Part shown: positions 11,894 through 22,510 of the stretch, one piece after another | How the letters are laid out: the number at the start of each line of letters is the position of its first letter | Position numbering within the stretch: the first letter of the stretch is position 1 | Notes under the pieces: model-generated | The model's database searches: none | What the model was told of the DNA's origin: nothing | Seen by the model: the letters and a program-made list of their open reading frames with translations, nothing else | From: Icerya purchasi | Taxonomy: Eukaryota; Arthropoda; Insecta; Hemiptera; Monophlebidae | DNA length: 64,000 nt | Reading direction: 5' to 3' | Assembly: GCA_039619475.1 (NCBI GenBank) | Contig: CM077116.1 | Coordinates: forward strand, 174,993,863 to 175,057,862 | Translations under genes and position numbers: made by a program

Positions 11894-11939
<46 letters not shown>
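11894..11939. repeat. (TA)n microsatellite
   Basis: Near-perfect TA repeat of about 20 units, adjoining the broken 5' side of the mariner relic. Confidence 0.9.
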
Positions 11940-11941
<2 letters not shown>

Positions 11942-12433
11942 TTTATAATATATTTTATGCACTGATTGATGCTTTGTAGAAGTCTAATTTTCGGAAAATC
12001 GTATTAACTGGTAATGAACTCGATTTTTCCACTCATCTACCTCCGTAAATACTTATAGAAAATATATACATTCGGTAACTGGTAAACATTCCTTTCGATT
12101 CTTCTGCGAGGTATAAATCAATTTCAGTTTTAACAACTGAAATTGAATGCAAAGTGACTTAGCATACTCCTTCCATTCTTAATTGCGTGCATCACTTCTT
12201 TTCACTAATTCCATTTTTCGATTTTATTTTCACTTTTTATCGTTTTTTTTTTTGTTTTTTTATTTAATTTTATAAAAATGTAATAAACCCGCGCTAAACT
12301 TTAATAATTTAGACTTACACACAGCAATTTTATAAAGTTCTTAATCCTCGTCGTTTATCATAATTAAATAACACGTAATATTACTTCGTAAGGGACAAAA
12401 GATAATAAAAAAATGTAAGTTTGATTAATATAT

Positions 12434-12464
12434 CATATGTGTGTGTGTGTATGTATGTGTATGC

Positions 12465-12510
<46 letters not shown>
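12434..12510. repeat. Compound (TG)n-(TA)n microsatellite
   Basis: A GT-rich block with ATGT interruptions passes into an uninterrupted (AT)n block ending at 12510. Confidence 0.9.
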
Positions 12511-12513
<3 letters not shown>

Positions 12514-14165
12514 CAGAAATTAAAAATCAAAAGATAGAGATATGCGGAAAAACTAAAAAAATGTTTATCGACAAAACTGATAACACTGAGTATGGAACAT
12601 AGTAAGTCAGGGAAGTTGTACCGATAATGAACATTTGTACGAATGGATGGTATTGTATCGGCCGTGATTAGGAATTTACATTTCTAAATGATACATGCAG
12701 TAGTGCTTGCCCTTCGTTATCCTTCATTAGACAACAAAGGATGTAAACGATATCGGGGAAAATATCTGTGCATCGCGAGAAAATGTATAGAAAAGCCAAA
12801 ACGCGAAATTTCCGATTCGCTCTTTACATATACCGGATACCTTTGCCGGTGTTCAATAGGCGCTCGGTTAACGAGAACTGAAAGACTAGAATGGAAGATG
12901 AAACATAGTTAATACGTTAATCATCGTTGTGTACACTCTTCGCCCTGTAAAGGAAAGCCGCGCTTATCAGTCCAGTCAAGGGCCACTTCCGCTGATAGCG
13001 GTCTTCCGTTGTGAGTCTGCTCGCGGTCGCTACCGAATAAATATCGCCGAAAAGAAGAACGAAATGGCTAAAACGGTTGTTGACATTGGTGAATAGTTTA
13101 CGAGCTACGAAGCCGAGAACCGGGAAAAATAGATACAGGTTTGCCTGTTCAGGATGACGTTAATTATGTATACCTGGAAAAGACGCGTGTTTGCCGGTGT
13201 GCGTGAAGTTTCCTAGTGTGGAAATGTCCCGTTGGAAATCTACGTGTCGGTCAAACGAAACGCATTATTATCATTAGCGGCACGAGCAGCGGTAGGGAAA
13301 AGGTAGAGCATCCTCCGAAGCTTTGTTCGCCTGCCCGGTGTCTGCTCAATGTTTCGCAAATTGTGACTTCATTTCTTGTTTATGTCGCGATCGTCGTTAT
13401 TTACTCTTGGCGATAGTAACAGTCAACGACGACAACAATAAACTGGTATATCCGGTAATCGGAAAAATAGAATACAACCATCGACAAATGTGACTTATTG
13501 ACAACGTGCGATCTCTTAATCAACTTTTAATAATCGCCGGCCTCCGAGCGCGCTAATATCATTTTTTGCATTATTCCTACCCCGAGTAGCAGCTACGGAA
13601 CCCCATTGCGCTCTAATCATTTGTAATTGCCTATCCATCGTGTCTACTCTTCCGTTCATTATAATGCCCTAACAATGGCGCCGTCCTTGAACAGGATTTC
13701 TTCGTTATTATTATTGTTAATTACTATCATTGCAGGACATCAACCGGATTAAATTTGCATCCCTGAGCATTGCTCTCTGAAATTATCGGAGCATTAGTTT
13801 GCGGACGTTTTCTGGTCGACGAAATCGAAAGCGATAAAATAAGTGTTTCGATGATGGGACATTTTTAAAAATTACAGCGCACATTAATATTGTTAAATTA
13901 AAATAAAAATACTATCGTACATAGTGTGTACTTTTATTAATTTTATTAATGTAATAAAAAAATTCAGTTAGCGCGCGTTAAAGAACCATTACGCAATTCA
14001 GGAACGAAGAGTTATGTTGCTGGTGTGCTACAATGTTGCGGTGAGCCTTGCTGAGATTTGAACGGCCGATAAATATTTTACTACTAAGGTCTCTTTGTCT
14101 TCCTTCGTTTGATACCATTGCATAATAGATACAAATATACACGAATGTAAATATATGCCCATCGA
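12511..14165. other. Higher-complexity, non-repetitive stretch
   Basis: About 12650-13430 has near-balanced composition and many CpG; open frames at 12688-12912 and 13216-13416 (plus) show no known motif. 13440-13830 contains TAATCA and TAATTG-type homeodomain cores and a perfect POU octamer ATTTGCAT at 13753-13760. No RNA gene seen. Confidence 0.4.
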
Positions 14166-14170
14166 TAACA

Positions 14171-14404
14171 AATAAAAATCAGCATCGAAATTACACTTTA
14201 ATCAGTTAAAATAACTTTTACTTTAGAAACGTGTTCGGGCTATAACATCAGCAACACAATACGCAGTGTGTACTCAAAACTAAAAACGTAATTTCAGTAC
14301 GCCCCCCGTATTGTTAATTAATGGTGTGGGCTATGCCCGAAAACATTTCTAAAATAAAAAGTTATTTTAATTGATTAAAGTGTAATTTCGATGCTGATTT
14401 TTAT
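14171..14404. mobile_element. Palindromic element of the GGGCTATGCCCGAAAA family, copy 1
   Basis: The left arm (14171-14255) and the reverse complement of the right arm (14322-14404) share AATCAGCATCGAAATTACAC and TTTAATC(A/G)(A/G)TTAAAATAAC. The right arm carries GGGCTATGCCCGAAAA; the left arm has the decayed form TTCGGGCTATAAC. No ORF. After the right arm the plus strand continues GATATTTATTTATTT, as it does after the 19.4 and 49.6 kb copies. Confidence 0.75.
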
Positions 14405-14859
14405 TATTGAGATATTTATTTATTTAATATTTACAAATATTAACAAACAGGTTATGTATCTACAATTATACACCCTGAAAATGGTGGGTATTCTCGCGAT
14501 ATTTCCTTATTATTTTAATTATTTCATTTAAAATCCAATTCTAACGATTTGCTTTTTTTTCTTATTAGATTTTTTTTATTACTATTTGTAGTATTATTGA
14601 TTGTTCATTTTACCGGACTATTTTTTGCTAGCTAACGCTTAATCTTCACTTTTTGAAAAAGTAGAGTTGATTACTGACTGATCATTCGTGTAACATTACG
14701 TAAGTGCCTATATAGTGATTTATTTTACTTTGCCATTACTAGTATGTTGGTATATTTCCAGTTGTTTTTTTTTTTTGTTTTTTTTTTCGATTAAATTATT
14801 TCGTTTCTTAATATATGTACAGAATGGAAACTTTAGAGAATAGCTACATCGATTCAATA

Positions 14860-15100
14860 TTAAACCATGGCCCATGAAATAGATGACATTCACCATACTA
14901 TTTTGAAATGTGGAGCCTTGAAAGAACTACGACAAAAATATAAAATTAGTGAAAACACCTCACTCGCACTGAATACTCAAAATGTAGACCACTTCCTAGA
15001 ATATTTACATGTTGCCATGAAAAAGAAACGCAACACTAAGTCCACAAGTGCCTGGTCAATCCTCTCCCAACATTCAGATATAAATATGAGTATGTAATTG
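14860..15100 (+). mobile_element. Possible LINE ORF2 C-terminal scrap
   Basis: A 76-residue frame (14867-15097) contains EIDDIHHTILKCGALKELRQK. This resembles the region near the C-terminus of I/Jockey-type LINE proteins, where a His-rich HHIIL followed by Cys and an Arg-rich stretch precede the end. There is no further supporting domain, and the frame ends in GT/TA-rich microsatellite. It could be a chance frame. Confidence 0.25.
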
Positions 15101-15250
15101 TGTGTGTGGGTACATGTATAAATATAATGTGTATGTGTGTGTGCGCGTGTGTGTATATGTATGTAGATGTGTATGTAGATAAATATATGGGTATGTATAC
15201 TTATCCGTGATATACGTATGTGTAGATATAAATGTGTGTATAATTATGTA
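15098..15250. repeat. Cryptic GT/TA-rich simple sequence
   Basis: Interrupted GTGTGT, ATGTATGTAG and GTATAT units over about 150 bp, an eroded compound microsatellite. Confidence 0.7.
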
Positions 15251-15597
15251 TATATTAGCAACTCTGTATCTAAATATTATTTTTATTGCGTTCAATGACT
15301 ATGTATTATTATCACTGCTGCAATCCATGTTTATATCTACTATAATGTTTGTAACTACACTTTTAATTGTTTTTATATATCATATTCTTTAAATAAACTA
15401 GCCTCCATCGGGAACGTCCGAATTGCGAAAAAAAAATATATGTACAGAGCAATTTATATTTTACAATGAAGATTTTGTTGCGTTTATATAGTATAGCTAA
15501 TTGCCTTTTTTTATTCGTCTTTATTTGTCAGTTGCTTTTTCTTTTTTTATTACCTGATTATCATATTATATTTTTCCTATATATACATATATATATA

Positions 15598-16252
15598 CAG
15601 GCGCGGATCCAGAAGGACATTGGTGGGGGGGGGGATTATATAATTACATAAAATCTTCTACGGTAGGCAGTAGATTTGAAAAATACCCCTTGTTTCATAA
15701 AGAAAATCAAATAGCGACCTTTATAGAAATTCATAAAAATGTGTTTTAAAAATACATAATTATTACAATTTTTAATTTAACTTTTGTCTTATATTTAGGG
15801 GTGAAAAATAAAACGAAATTATAAAATTATAAAATTATACCCTAAATATGGTAGTTTAGAAATAGTTAGAAAGATAATATATTTTTATTAGACTTTATTC
15901 TTTTTTATTTTTCTTAGTAATACGATCCGAATTCTTTGTTCATAGGTAAGTAAACAAAATATATATATTTCTCATTGAACTATTTTCATTTATATTACAA
16001 AATGAAAATTAAAAATAAATAAAAATGGCAAAAGATCGACTAAGTTGTGTTTAAAATAGAATAAAAAAGGAACATTAATAGTTTTACTAGAAAATAGTAT
16101 TAAATATTAATTATTAAAATCCGTTGGTAAAATTCATACAAATCTTTTATAGCATTGATTAAATTTCTCTGCTATATCAAATTTTTTCATATAGTCTTCG
16201 GTTTTTTGAAGGGGGGAAATGTCCCTTATCTCCCCCTGTGGATCCGCCACTG
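15598..16252. mobile_element. hAT-like non-autonomous element, copy 1 (655 bp)
   Basis: It begins CAGGCGCGGATCCAGAAGG at 15598 and ends CCCCCTGTGGATCCGCCACTG at 16252, an imperfect terminal inverted repeat of the form CAGTGGCGGATCCA. The interior is A+T-rich, has no long ORF, and is collinear with 44731-45399, including CAAATAGCGACCTTTATAGA and AAATGTGTTTTAAAAATACA. CAGnGGCG termini are typical of hAT superfamily elements. It sits inside (TA)n: the left flank ends TATATATA and the right begins TTATATAT, so a TA-rich target duplication is plausible but cannot be read. Confidence 0.8.

Positions 16253-16253
<1 letters not shown>

Positions 16254-16329
<76 letters not shown>
16254..16329. repeat. 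Compound (TA)n-(TG)n microsatellite
   Basis: About 13 TA units followed by about 24 TG units, directly abutting the right end of the hAT-like element. The (TA)n to the left of the element suggests it inserted into this array. Confidence 0.95.
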
Positions 16330-16331
<2 letters not shown>

Positions 16332-19300
16332 AAACTACTCGTGCAATATTCCGCATAAGCGGTTTTCGTATAGTAGCAAAAAAATGGATTGAAATTATTA
16401 AGACATTTATTTATAAACGAAAGCTAAGCCACATAACCAGTAGCTAATGTGGCCGCCGATGCTGACAAGCATGGCCCGCAGGAAATCCGTAGAATAACAT
16501 TAAACAAACTAAGCCGCACACAATTGTACACCCTGATGAATAATTTACCGAGACTCAGATGATTATCTCAAGTGGTGGATAATAAGTCTCTAAACCGATG
16601 CCCGATGTTTTTGCGATATGAGAACAGATATATTGAATTGAATAACTGGGCGCAGGTTAGGGAGCAAAGCAATTTTCCACGAATAGAGGATATTTCTTCC
16701 GCTATTCGGCGATGATTATATCGACTTTATGAGTACGTTAACACTGAAGCTAATGACAGAGTTTATTAAGGATACAGCGCGGAGCAAGTTGTGCGTAGAC
16801 GCGTGAACATCGTTCGAGTGAATACATGCACGGTGCTGGACGAGTGTGTAATTGATATGCAAGCGGTAAGACAACACGCGTTCACTAGAAAGACCAAAAG
16901 GCGCCGACGGCGAAAGAAATTGACTAACACAAGGTAAATACAGAGAGAAAACAACGCAAACAGACAGGTGAACTAGTCATTTGTCACACTCTGTGTGTTT
17001 GCACAGGTGTAATTAAAAATGTGCCTATGTTTCTCGATCAGCTTCTGGCTAGATCATTCGGAGCCGAAAAAAATCTGCCATCTTTCAGTTCGATGGGAAA
17101 AACGTAAAAAGCAATTTCATTTGGTTCGCGATCGTAGACACCTCCGATCGCTATCGCGTGCAAGTGTTTTTCCAATGTGCGCTACGCACATAGTAAACCA
17201 GGTATGTGTCCATAAAGTGAATACATCGAAAGCTTCCAATCAATGACGCATTCGTAAGGCTGCAACAATACCCCCTATCAGTGTGCTAAATTACACTCGG
17301 AAAATATTACATGCAAACACTTAAACTTACGTGTATTATGCACATGAATACGGAGCTCGTTGCATAATCTTGCAAAATGTAGTTAACTTTTCGGGCAACT
17401 GGAAGTTTTTTATCTTTCGTTTGACTTCGCGAAGTTTATTTATCGTTATATCTAGAAGTGTCAAAACAGATAGCACCACACACACACACACACACATTTA
17501 CGCCACGAGTATACAGAAATAAATAAATGAACGTATGCAAATAAAGCTCGATTCTCTTCAGACCTCATCGTGAGCAGTAAGCTCCCCCGGATGTTAGGAT
17601 AATTCCCATCATAGAAGAGTCCTTAATTAACTGCGTCACTTTTCATTCTACGGTCTGCGAAGGAATTTCTATATTAACGATACCGCAACTCGCGGATTTC
17701 ATTAATGACTTTCACAAAACACTTCCGTTACGTCTAATCGTTATAAAAACATTACATGAACATGAGATTTTTCACATTACCGCCAGCATAAAATGATACA
17801 GTCACTAATATAAATAGGCAGATTATTAGACTGATAACCACCACCAGCGACTTTTTTTTCTTTTTCTTTTTGTATCAAACAGAAGCTCTAGCAACGTACA
17901 CTGCGATCAGCAAAAGCCACATACTAATATAACTTCCTATTTACACTTTTGCCACAGAATTCTGCGTGTCCAAGTATTATACATACTTTCTAAGATAACA
18001 AAAAACTCATTACTTCTTTTATGTATAATTAAGCATCATGTATAGCTAACGGCATACTTTATGCCGCTGTTGCTACGGATATATGTATACGTTATTAGGA
18101 AACGTGTTCGTTTTTTTCTTAAATTTAAACAATATATTAATATATCCTATTTGTGCGCTTATTCATTGATCGGAATTTTCAATTGCTGCAAAATAGCCCT
18201 CTTACACATTTCTTTAAATTATCTAAGTGTCCAATTTTCTCAAAAAATCTAATTGAATGACTTGAGCCGGAAATAAATAGTACTTATACCGTTTCCTCTT
18301 CAAGCACACACAATCGTTCAATGAAATTCCATCTGATAATGAATATGTAGCATATACACAGTACAGACGCAGCAAGTCATTTTAGAAAATGATTTTTTCC
18401 CATTTTTTCTGGATTTTAGGTAGGTCATAAAAAATTTCAAAATTTTCCATTACAGTATCTTCCTACTTTTGGGCAAATCAAAAGAGAGAAATAAAACTTT
18501 GATGGAAAGAAAAAAATTTAACGTCAGAATAACGGAATACTTTTTTTAAAAAAAGTTTATTTTGGTAATGAAAATTTGTATCGTATAAAGTGTATTACGC
18601 AGATTCAGAAGACAAAAATCGTTGAAACTTTTTCATCATCGAAGATCACATTGAAAAGAGAGTTGCGATACACATGAAGTAACAGAGCGAAAATCGGGAC
18701 AGCGTCGATGAGCTAGTCTGACAATACGTAGTGAAGTATCAAGCACGACGAAGAGCCGAGAAGTCTCTATTTGTATAGTGATTCAGACAAGGCAATAGTA
18801 TGCGGAGGCGGTAAATACTCGAAGACGGGGGGGAGGGGGGGATTATCGTTCGAAGATTCTGCCCTAAACATAAATGAAAAATGACGTAAAAGTAGAAGTA
18901 CATATATGTATATGAGAAAAGTACATGTACAAAAATTGGTTACCTGGGATATATTTTATACCGTATTTTCGCGTGAATCTTTTGCAAAAATTTTTTTAAT
19001 AGTATCGAGCGTAAAGTTTCCAATATATAGTTGTTAATTTGTCGCAGAAAATGTCGTTAATTACCGCAAATAATGTATGTATGGTGATTGTCACTCGTCC
19101 TAAAGTTTGCTTTTTTTTCTTTAACGGAAACACGGCCGATAATTAATTTATTTCCGCGTAATTTTAGCGAAAGCACTATATGATTTCAAAAATAATTTTA
19201 AAATCTCGACTAACTCTGCGTAGTATTTTTGCGTTATTGAGTAAAAGTTTTAATGGGAGGGGGAAAAAGAAGACACAGAAGAATAAAGAATGTTCGAATG

Positions 19301-19415
19301 CGGAAAAGAATAAAATAAACCCGAATGAACGAGAGATGTGATGAGATATTGTAACTATAGATAAGTCTGTTTGCAGTTTGATTTCAGTTTTAATTGAGTG
19401 TAGTACTGTCTGTTG
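16330..19415. other. Unique-looking stretch, no confident gene
   Basis: 16360-17250 is near-balanced; a short open stretch at 16776-16933 and one at 17019-17246 (plus) have splice-like boundaries but no recognised motif (see findings). 17560-17820 has TAAT-rich motifs. A (CA)n tract lies at 17477-17496. 18600-18845 is purine-rich and ends in a G-rich run. No repeats shared with the rest of the window were seen. Confidence 0.4.
17477..17496. repeat. (CA)n microsatellite
   Basis: About ten CA units. Confidence 0.9.
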
Positions 19416-19419
19416 TTGG

Positions 19420-19530
19420 TTGATGATGGTCTATGCCCGGAAATGTTTCTAATAGAAGTTATTTTAATTTATTAAAGTAATTTAATAATTATTTTTGTTC
19501 GTTAAAAAGGATATTTATTTATTTTATTTC
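19420..19530 (+). mobile_element. GGGCTATGCCCGAAAA family, copy 2 (single arm)
   Basis: It reads TTGATGATGGTCTATGCCCGG and then TTTCTAATAGAAGTTATTTTA and ATTTATTAAAGTAATTTAA, matching the right arm of the 14.2 and 49.6 kb copies in order, and passes into GGATATTTATTTATT. The opposing arm is not visible, so it is a fragment. Confidence 0.6.
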
Positions 19531-19539
19531 ATAGATATT

Positions 19540-20230
19540 GTAAATCATCGATTTAGCTACACTATCAAAAAAGGGCAATAGCGAATGTTAAAAATCCTCA
19601 AATGATCTTCAACGATTCTGTCCGGCCTCGGCATATCCCAAGCTAGATGATAATTAGATATCTTCTCTCGCGCCTCACTGGAGATGACATTTTCAACGTT
19701 CGAAAAAAATAATAATACACAAAAAAATCTGCGAATTGATTAAAATAATATCTTTTCTCTTCACATCGCGAGAACAGTCCGATCACTACCGTGATTAACT
19801 GTTGCAAAAAATTTGTAGCGTTTCGCGGGATACATCAAATTACAAAGCACCGTAATCAGATGTGCGTGCATCTGCCGTCTCTATGGTGTACACAACAGAA
19901 CAGAATGCGAGGATCGTGGAGAGCTGCCTCCGGTGAAGTAATGCTAGAGGGGGGAGAAAATACTATAAAAATTAAACAAATTTAAACATCAACAGTTAAA
20001 CCTCTGCAAAGGTTTCGAAAATCGGTCGGAGCAAAAAGCTTTTTCAATATAAACCAAAGACAAAAAGCCATGTAAAACAACAAATGGCGAGATAATCTTT
20101 AATAGCGAAGAAAAACGATGGAAGGAACATATTGTATCTTTATAGGAATATGCATACGAAATACAGAAGAATAGTTAGAAAATTTCGGAAAATTCCAACA
20201 CATGAAAGGACCAATAAAACTTAAACTAGC
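19540..20230. other. No recognised feature
   Basis: Unique A+T-rich to balanced sequence directly upstream of a LINE RNase H domain; part of it may be decayed LINE RT, but no motif is readable. Confidence 0.35.
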
Positions 20231-20249
20231 CGCGGGGAGAATTTAAAAG

Positions 20250-21089
20250 ACAAAACGGCTTTCAGAAACTTGTTTCAAAATATCCAGACTACGAAATAAT
20301 GTTCACCGACCGATCCGAAATAATGAAAATCGAACCGACTGCGATCAGATCAATTCGATGAATTACAATGCTCGTTATTCCATTTTGTCTGCTAAGCTTT
20401 ATGCTCATGACCATTCTTTTAATATTTCCTCGGAGAAAAATTTAATTTGTACAGATTCCTTTACAAAGCATGCTCAAGTACCATATGATTGTCATATAGC
20501 AAAGAAAATCATTTCGGCATTGCTAGAGATACTCCCTATCGAGAATAGTCTTCGTATAGACTCCGGGCCATAGAGGTATTCAGAAGCAACGAATCAGCGG
20601 ACCAAGCTGCCAAAGAAACGATACACATTTCAAACGTGTACCACCCGATGATATTTCAATACCGATAGCGGATTTTTACTCGTTGTCTAAACAAAAAATT
20701 CCATGACGCGCGACTCGAGGTCCCATCTACAAATAAACTAAAAAGTAATCAAACATGGTTCAGAGTCACGGTTAAGATCCGGTCGTAGAGAGGGAACCGC
20801 TCTTTTCCGGGTCCGCATTGGCCATACTGCCATCACTCAATCGTACCTTTTAAATAAGGAAGTACCGCCTCCATGCGATCGCTGCACTGCAAAACGATAA
20901 GAGAAAAATTCGCTCTCCCTTCATCACTTACAGATCTTCTCGACCGTGATGATGAAAGAATAAACTCTAGACTTTTCAGATTACCTAAAGAAACAGATCT
21001 ATTACCATATTACTCTATAGTAAATCTTTTGCCGTGCCTCTAACCTAGTATACGGCACGTTAAAAAAAAAGAACAACAAACAAACAAAA
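20250..21089 (+). mobile_element. Degenerate LINE ORF2 3' end: RNase H, C-terminus, poly-A
   Basis: The RNase H domain is recognisable across several frames: YPDYEIMFTDRS (20281-20316, first catalytic Asp), SILSAKLYA (20379-20405, where the catalytic Glu of the AEL motif is Lys), ICTDS (20445-20459), PGHRGI (20563-20580) and NESADQAAKE (20588-20617). The downstream C-terminal region reads EGTALFRVRIGHTAITQSYL from 20790, the RLRIGHTxLTHxYLL motif of I/Jockey-type LINEs, followed by a Cys-containing PPPCDRC. It ends in an A-rich tract (about 21061-21089), consistent with a 3' tail. Frameshifts separate most motifs, and stops occur (for example after RIDSGP at 20571-20573). ORF1, endonuclease and RT are missing. 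It differs from the pyrimidine-rich family near 3.9 kb and is a separate lineage. Confidence 0.8.
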
Positions 21090-21099
21090 AGACCATCCC

Positions 21100-21666
21100 G
21101 GCAAAGATTTTAAAACATTCTGAAGGCCGAATGAAACAAAAAAATTTAAAAATTGTTCCACATTATAAAAGAAAATGTTCCGAATTAGGTGAAACATCGG
21201 AAGACTTAATAAAAAGCGAGATTTAGAACTATTATCGTTAAAAAACTGAATTCAAAGGTCTCTGTATTAACAAGTCGTTCTTTTATACGCGTTGCTTTGC
21301 TTTTGCAGCAACCTCTGACGCTTCGTTACGTTCTTATAGTCTGCGAAATCTTACGAATGCTTCTTCTTTACCGGACGCGGTTATTTCTGTGAAATTAGCA
21401 ACTCTTTTAATAATTCAACCTTCTGGGCACATTTCTGGGAGCATTTTACGGCACCTCTGAAACAGTGCCGATATTAAAGAAATCAAAAATTCTCCCGAAA
21501 CATTTCGTGTACGACTTTTGCGCTGCCACCTGTCCGCGAGTTAAAATCGGACAAAAAATCTTCCCGTGACATGCCGTAAATTTAAAAATAGTCAGAATAT
21601 ACGATTTGGATTTCATCCTTTCAGACCGATTCTCAAATGTTCCGCCGAATAATAAATAGAAACTCG
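21100..21666. other. No recognised feature
   Basis: Spacer between the LINE tail and the hAT-like element. Patches of Cys/Arg-coding sequence show no motif that I can name. Confidence 0.4.
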
Positions 21667-21674
21667 GTTATAGG

Positions 21675-22131
21675 CATTGGCGCACTCAAGGGGGGTGCCA
21701 CGGGGCCATTGCTCCCTGAAAAAAATCTTCGAAATCTTAATTTCGTTTTGTACCGTTTTGTTTTATTTAATTAATTTTTTCTTAAAAACATACATTTTTT
21801 ACTTTTTACTTATATTACAAGTATATAATGTTATATACATGCTTTTAGGTAATTTTTGTAAAAATAAAATTCGTATACTTATCTAATTTATGCTTATTAC
21901 AAACATAATGTTACGTGTTTCCGTTATTATTATTATTATTTTTTAAATAAAATTCGTCAGTTTTGTAATTTTAAAAAAAATAATATTCGTTAATTTTGTG
22001 TTTTTTTTTATTTCAATTTACAAACCAAGGAAATAAATATAGGTACTTAGTCGAGGTACCGAGTTACCACCCCCTAACTCATCTTCTAAATTCTAGCCCC
22101 GACCAAAAAAAAAATCCTGAGTGCGCCTATG
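21675..22131. mobile_element. hAT-like MITE with 8-bp target duplication (457 bp)
   Basis: The left end starts CATTGGCGCACTCAAGG and the right end, read on the minus strand, starts CATAGGCGCACTCAGGA, an imperfect terminal inverted repeat of about 16 bp. The element is flanked by an exact direct repeat GTTATAGG at 21667-21674 and 22132-22139. An 8-bp target duplication with CAnnGGCG-type ends is the signature of hAT transposons. The interior is A+T-rich without transposase, so it is non-autonomous. Its termini differ from those at 15.6 and 44.7 kb, so it is a second hAT-like family. Confidence 0.85.
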
Positions 22132-22204
22132 GTTATAGGGGAAGAAAAATTCTGAAATATTCAACACTATATAATATATTTTTAGTGGTCGTTTAACAGT
22201 AATT

Positions 22205-22510
22205 GAATAATAGTATACGAATCAAATTCAAATTCAAATTATATATATTTATTTATAGACGCTCGACTTCTAGGTCATTTGCGTCTCCTATACATTACAA
22301 TTCAGATATTTATAGACAATTTTATGTTATTTAAACGGAAAGTTATGTATCTTTTACAAAATTACACACTTTAGAAATCAAATCAAAAAAGAAAAAATAA
22401 TAATAATAATTACAAACGAATTAATCTGAGAATAGCGATGCATCTCTTTCCGCGGATCTCTATTCTGTATTTTACCACCTCATTTTGTACCCTATCTTTT
22501 GCCTGCCCAC
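22205..22510 (-). mobile_element. LINE 3' end, minus strand
   Basis: On the minus strand 22288-22247 reads AGACGCAAATGACCTAGAAG then TCGAGCGTCTATAAATAAATA, a hairpin-forming 3' end (GACGC pairing with GCGTC) followed by a TAAATA-type tail. I recognise this form from I/Jockey-type LINE 3' UTRs in arthropods. The tail is followed by repeated AATTTG units (22224-22241). Upstream on the minus strand there is no readable protein motif. It lies only about 70 bp from the hAT-like element. Confidence 0.5.

Noticed and set aside
16281..16329. (TG)n tract considered as a Z-DNA-forming regulatory site
   Set aside because: Microsatellites of this type recur throughout the window next to (TA)n; nothing links this one to a gene.
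16766..16954. Minus-strand frame beginning MFSLCIYLVLVNFFRRRR, signal-peptide-like
   Set aside because: The Arg cluster is the complement of the purine-rich run on the plus strand, and no mature peptide motif follows.
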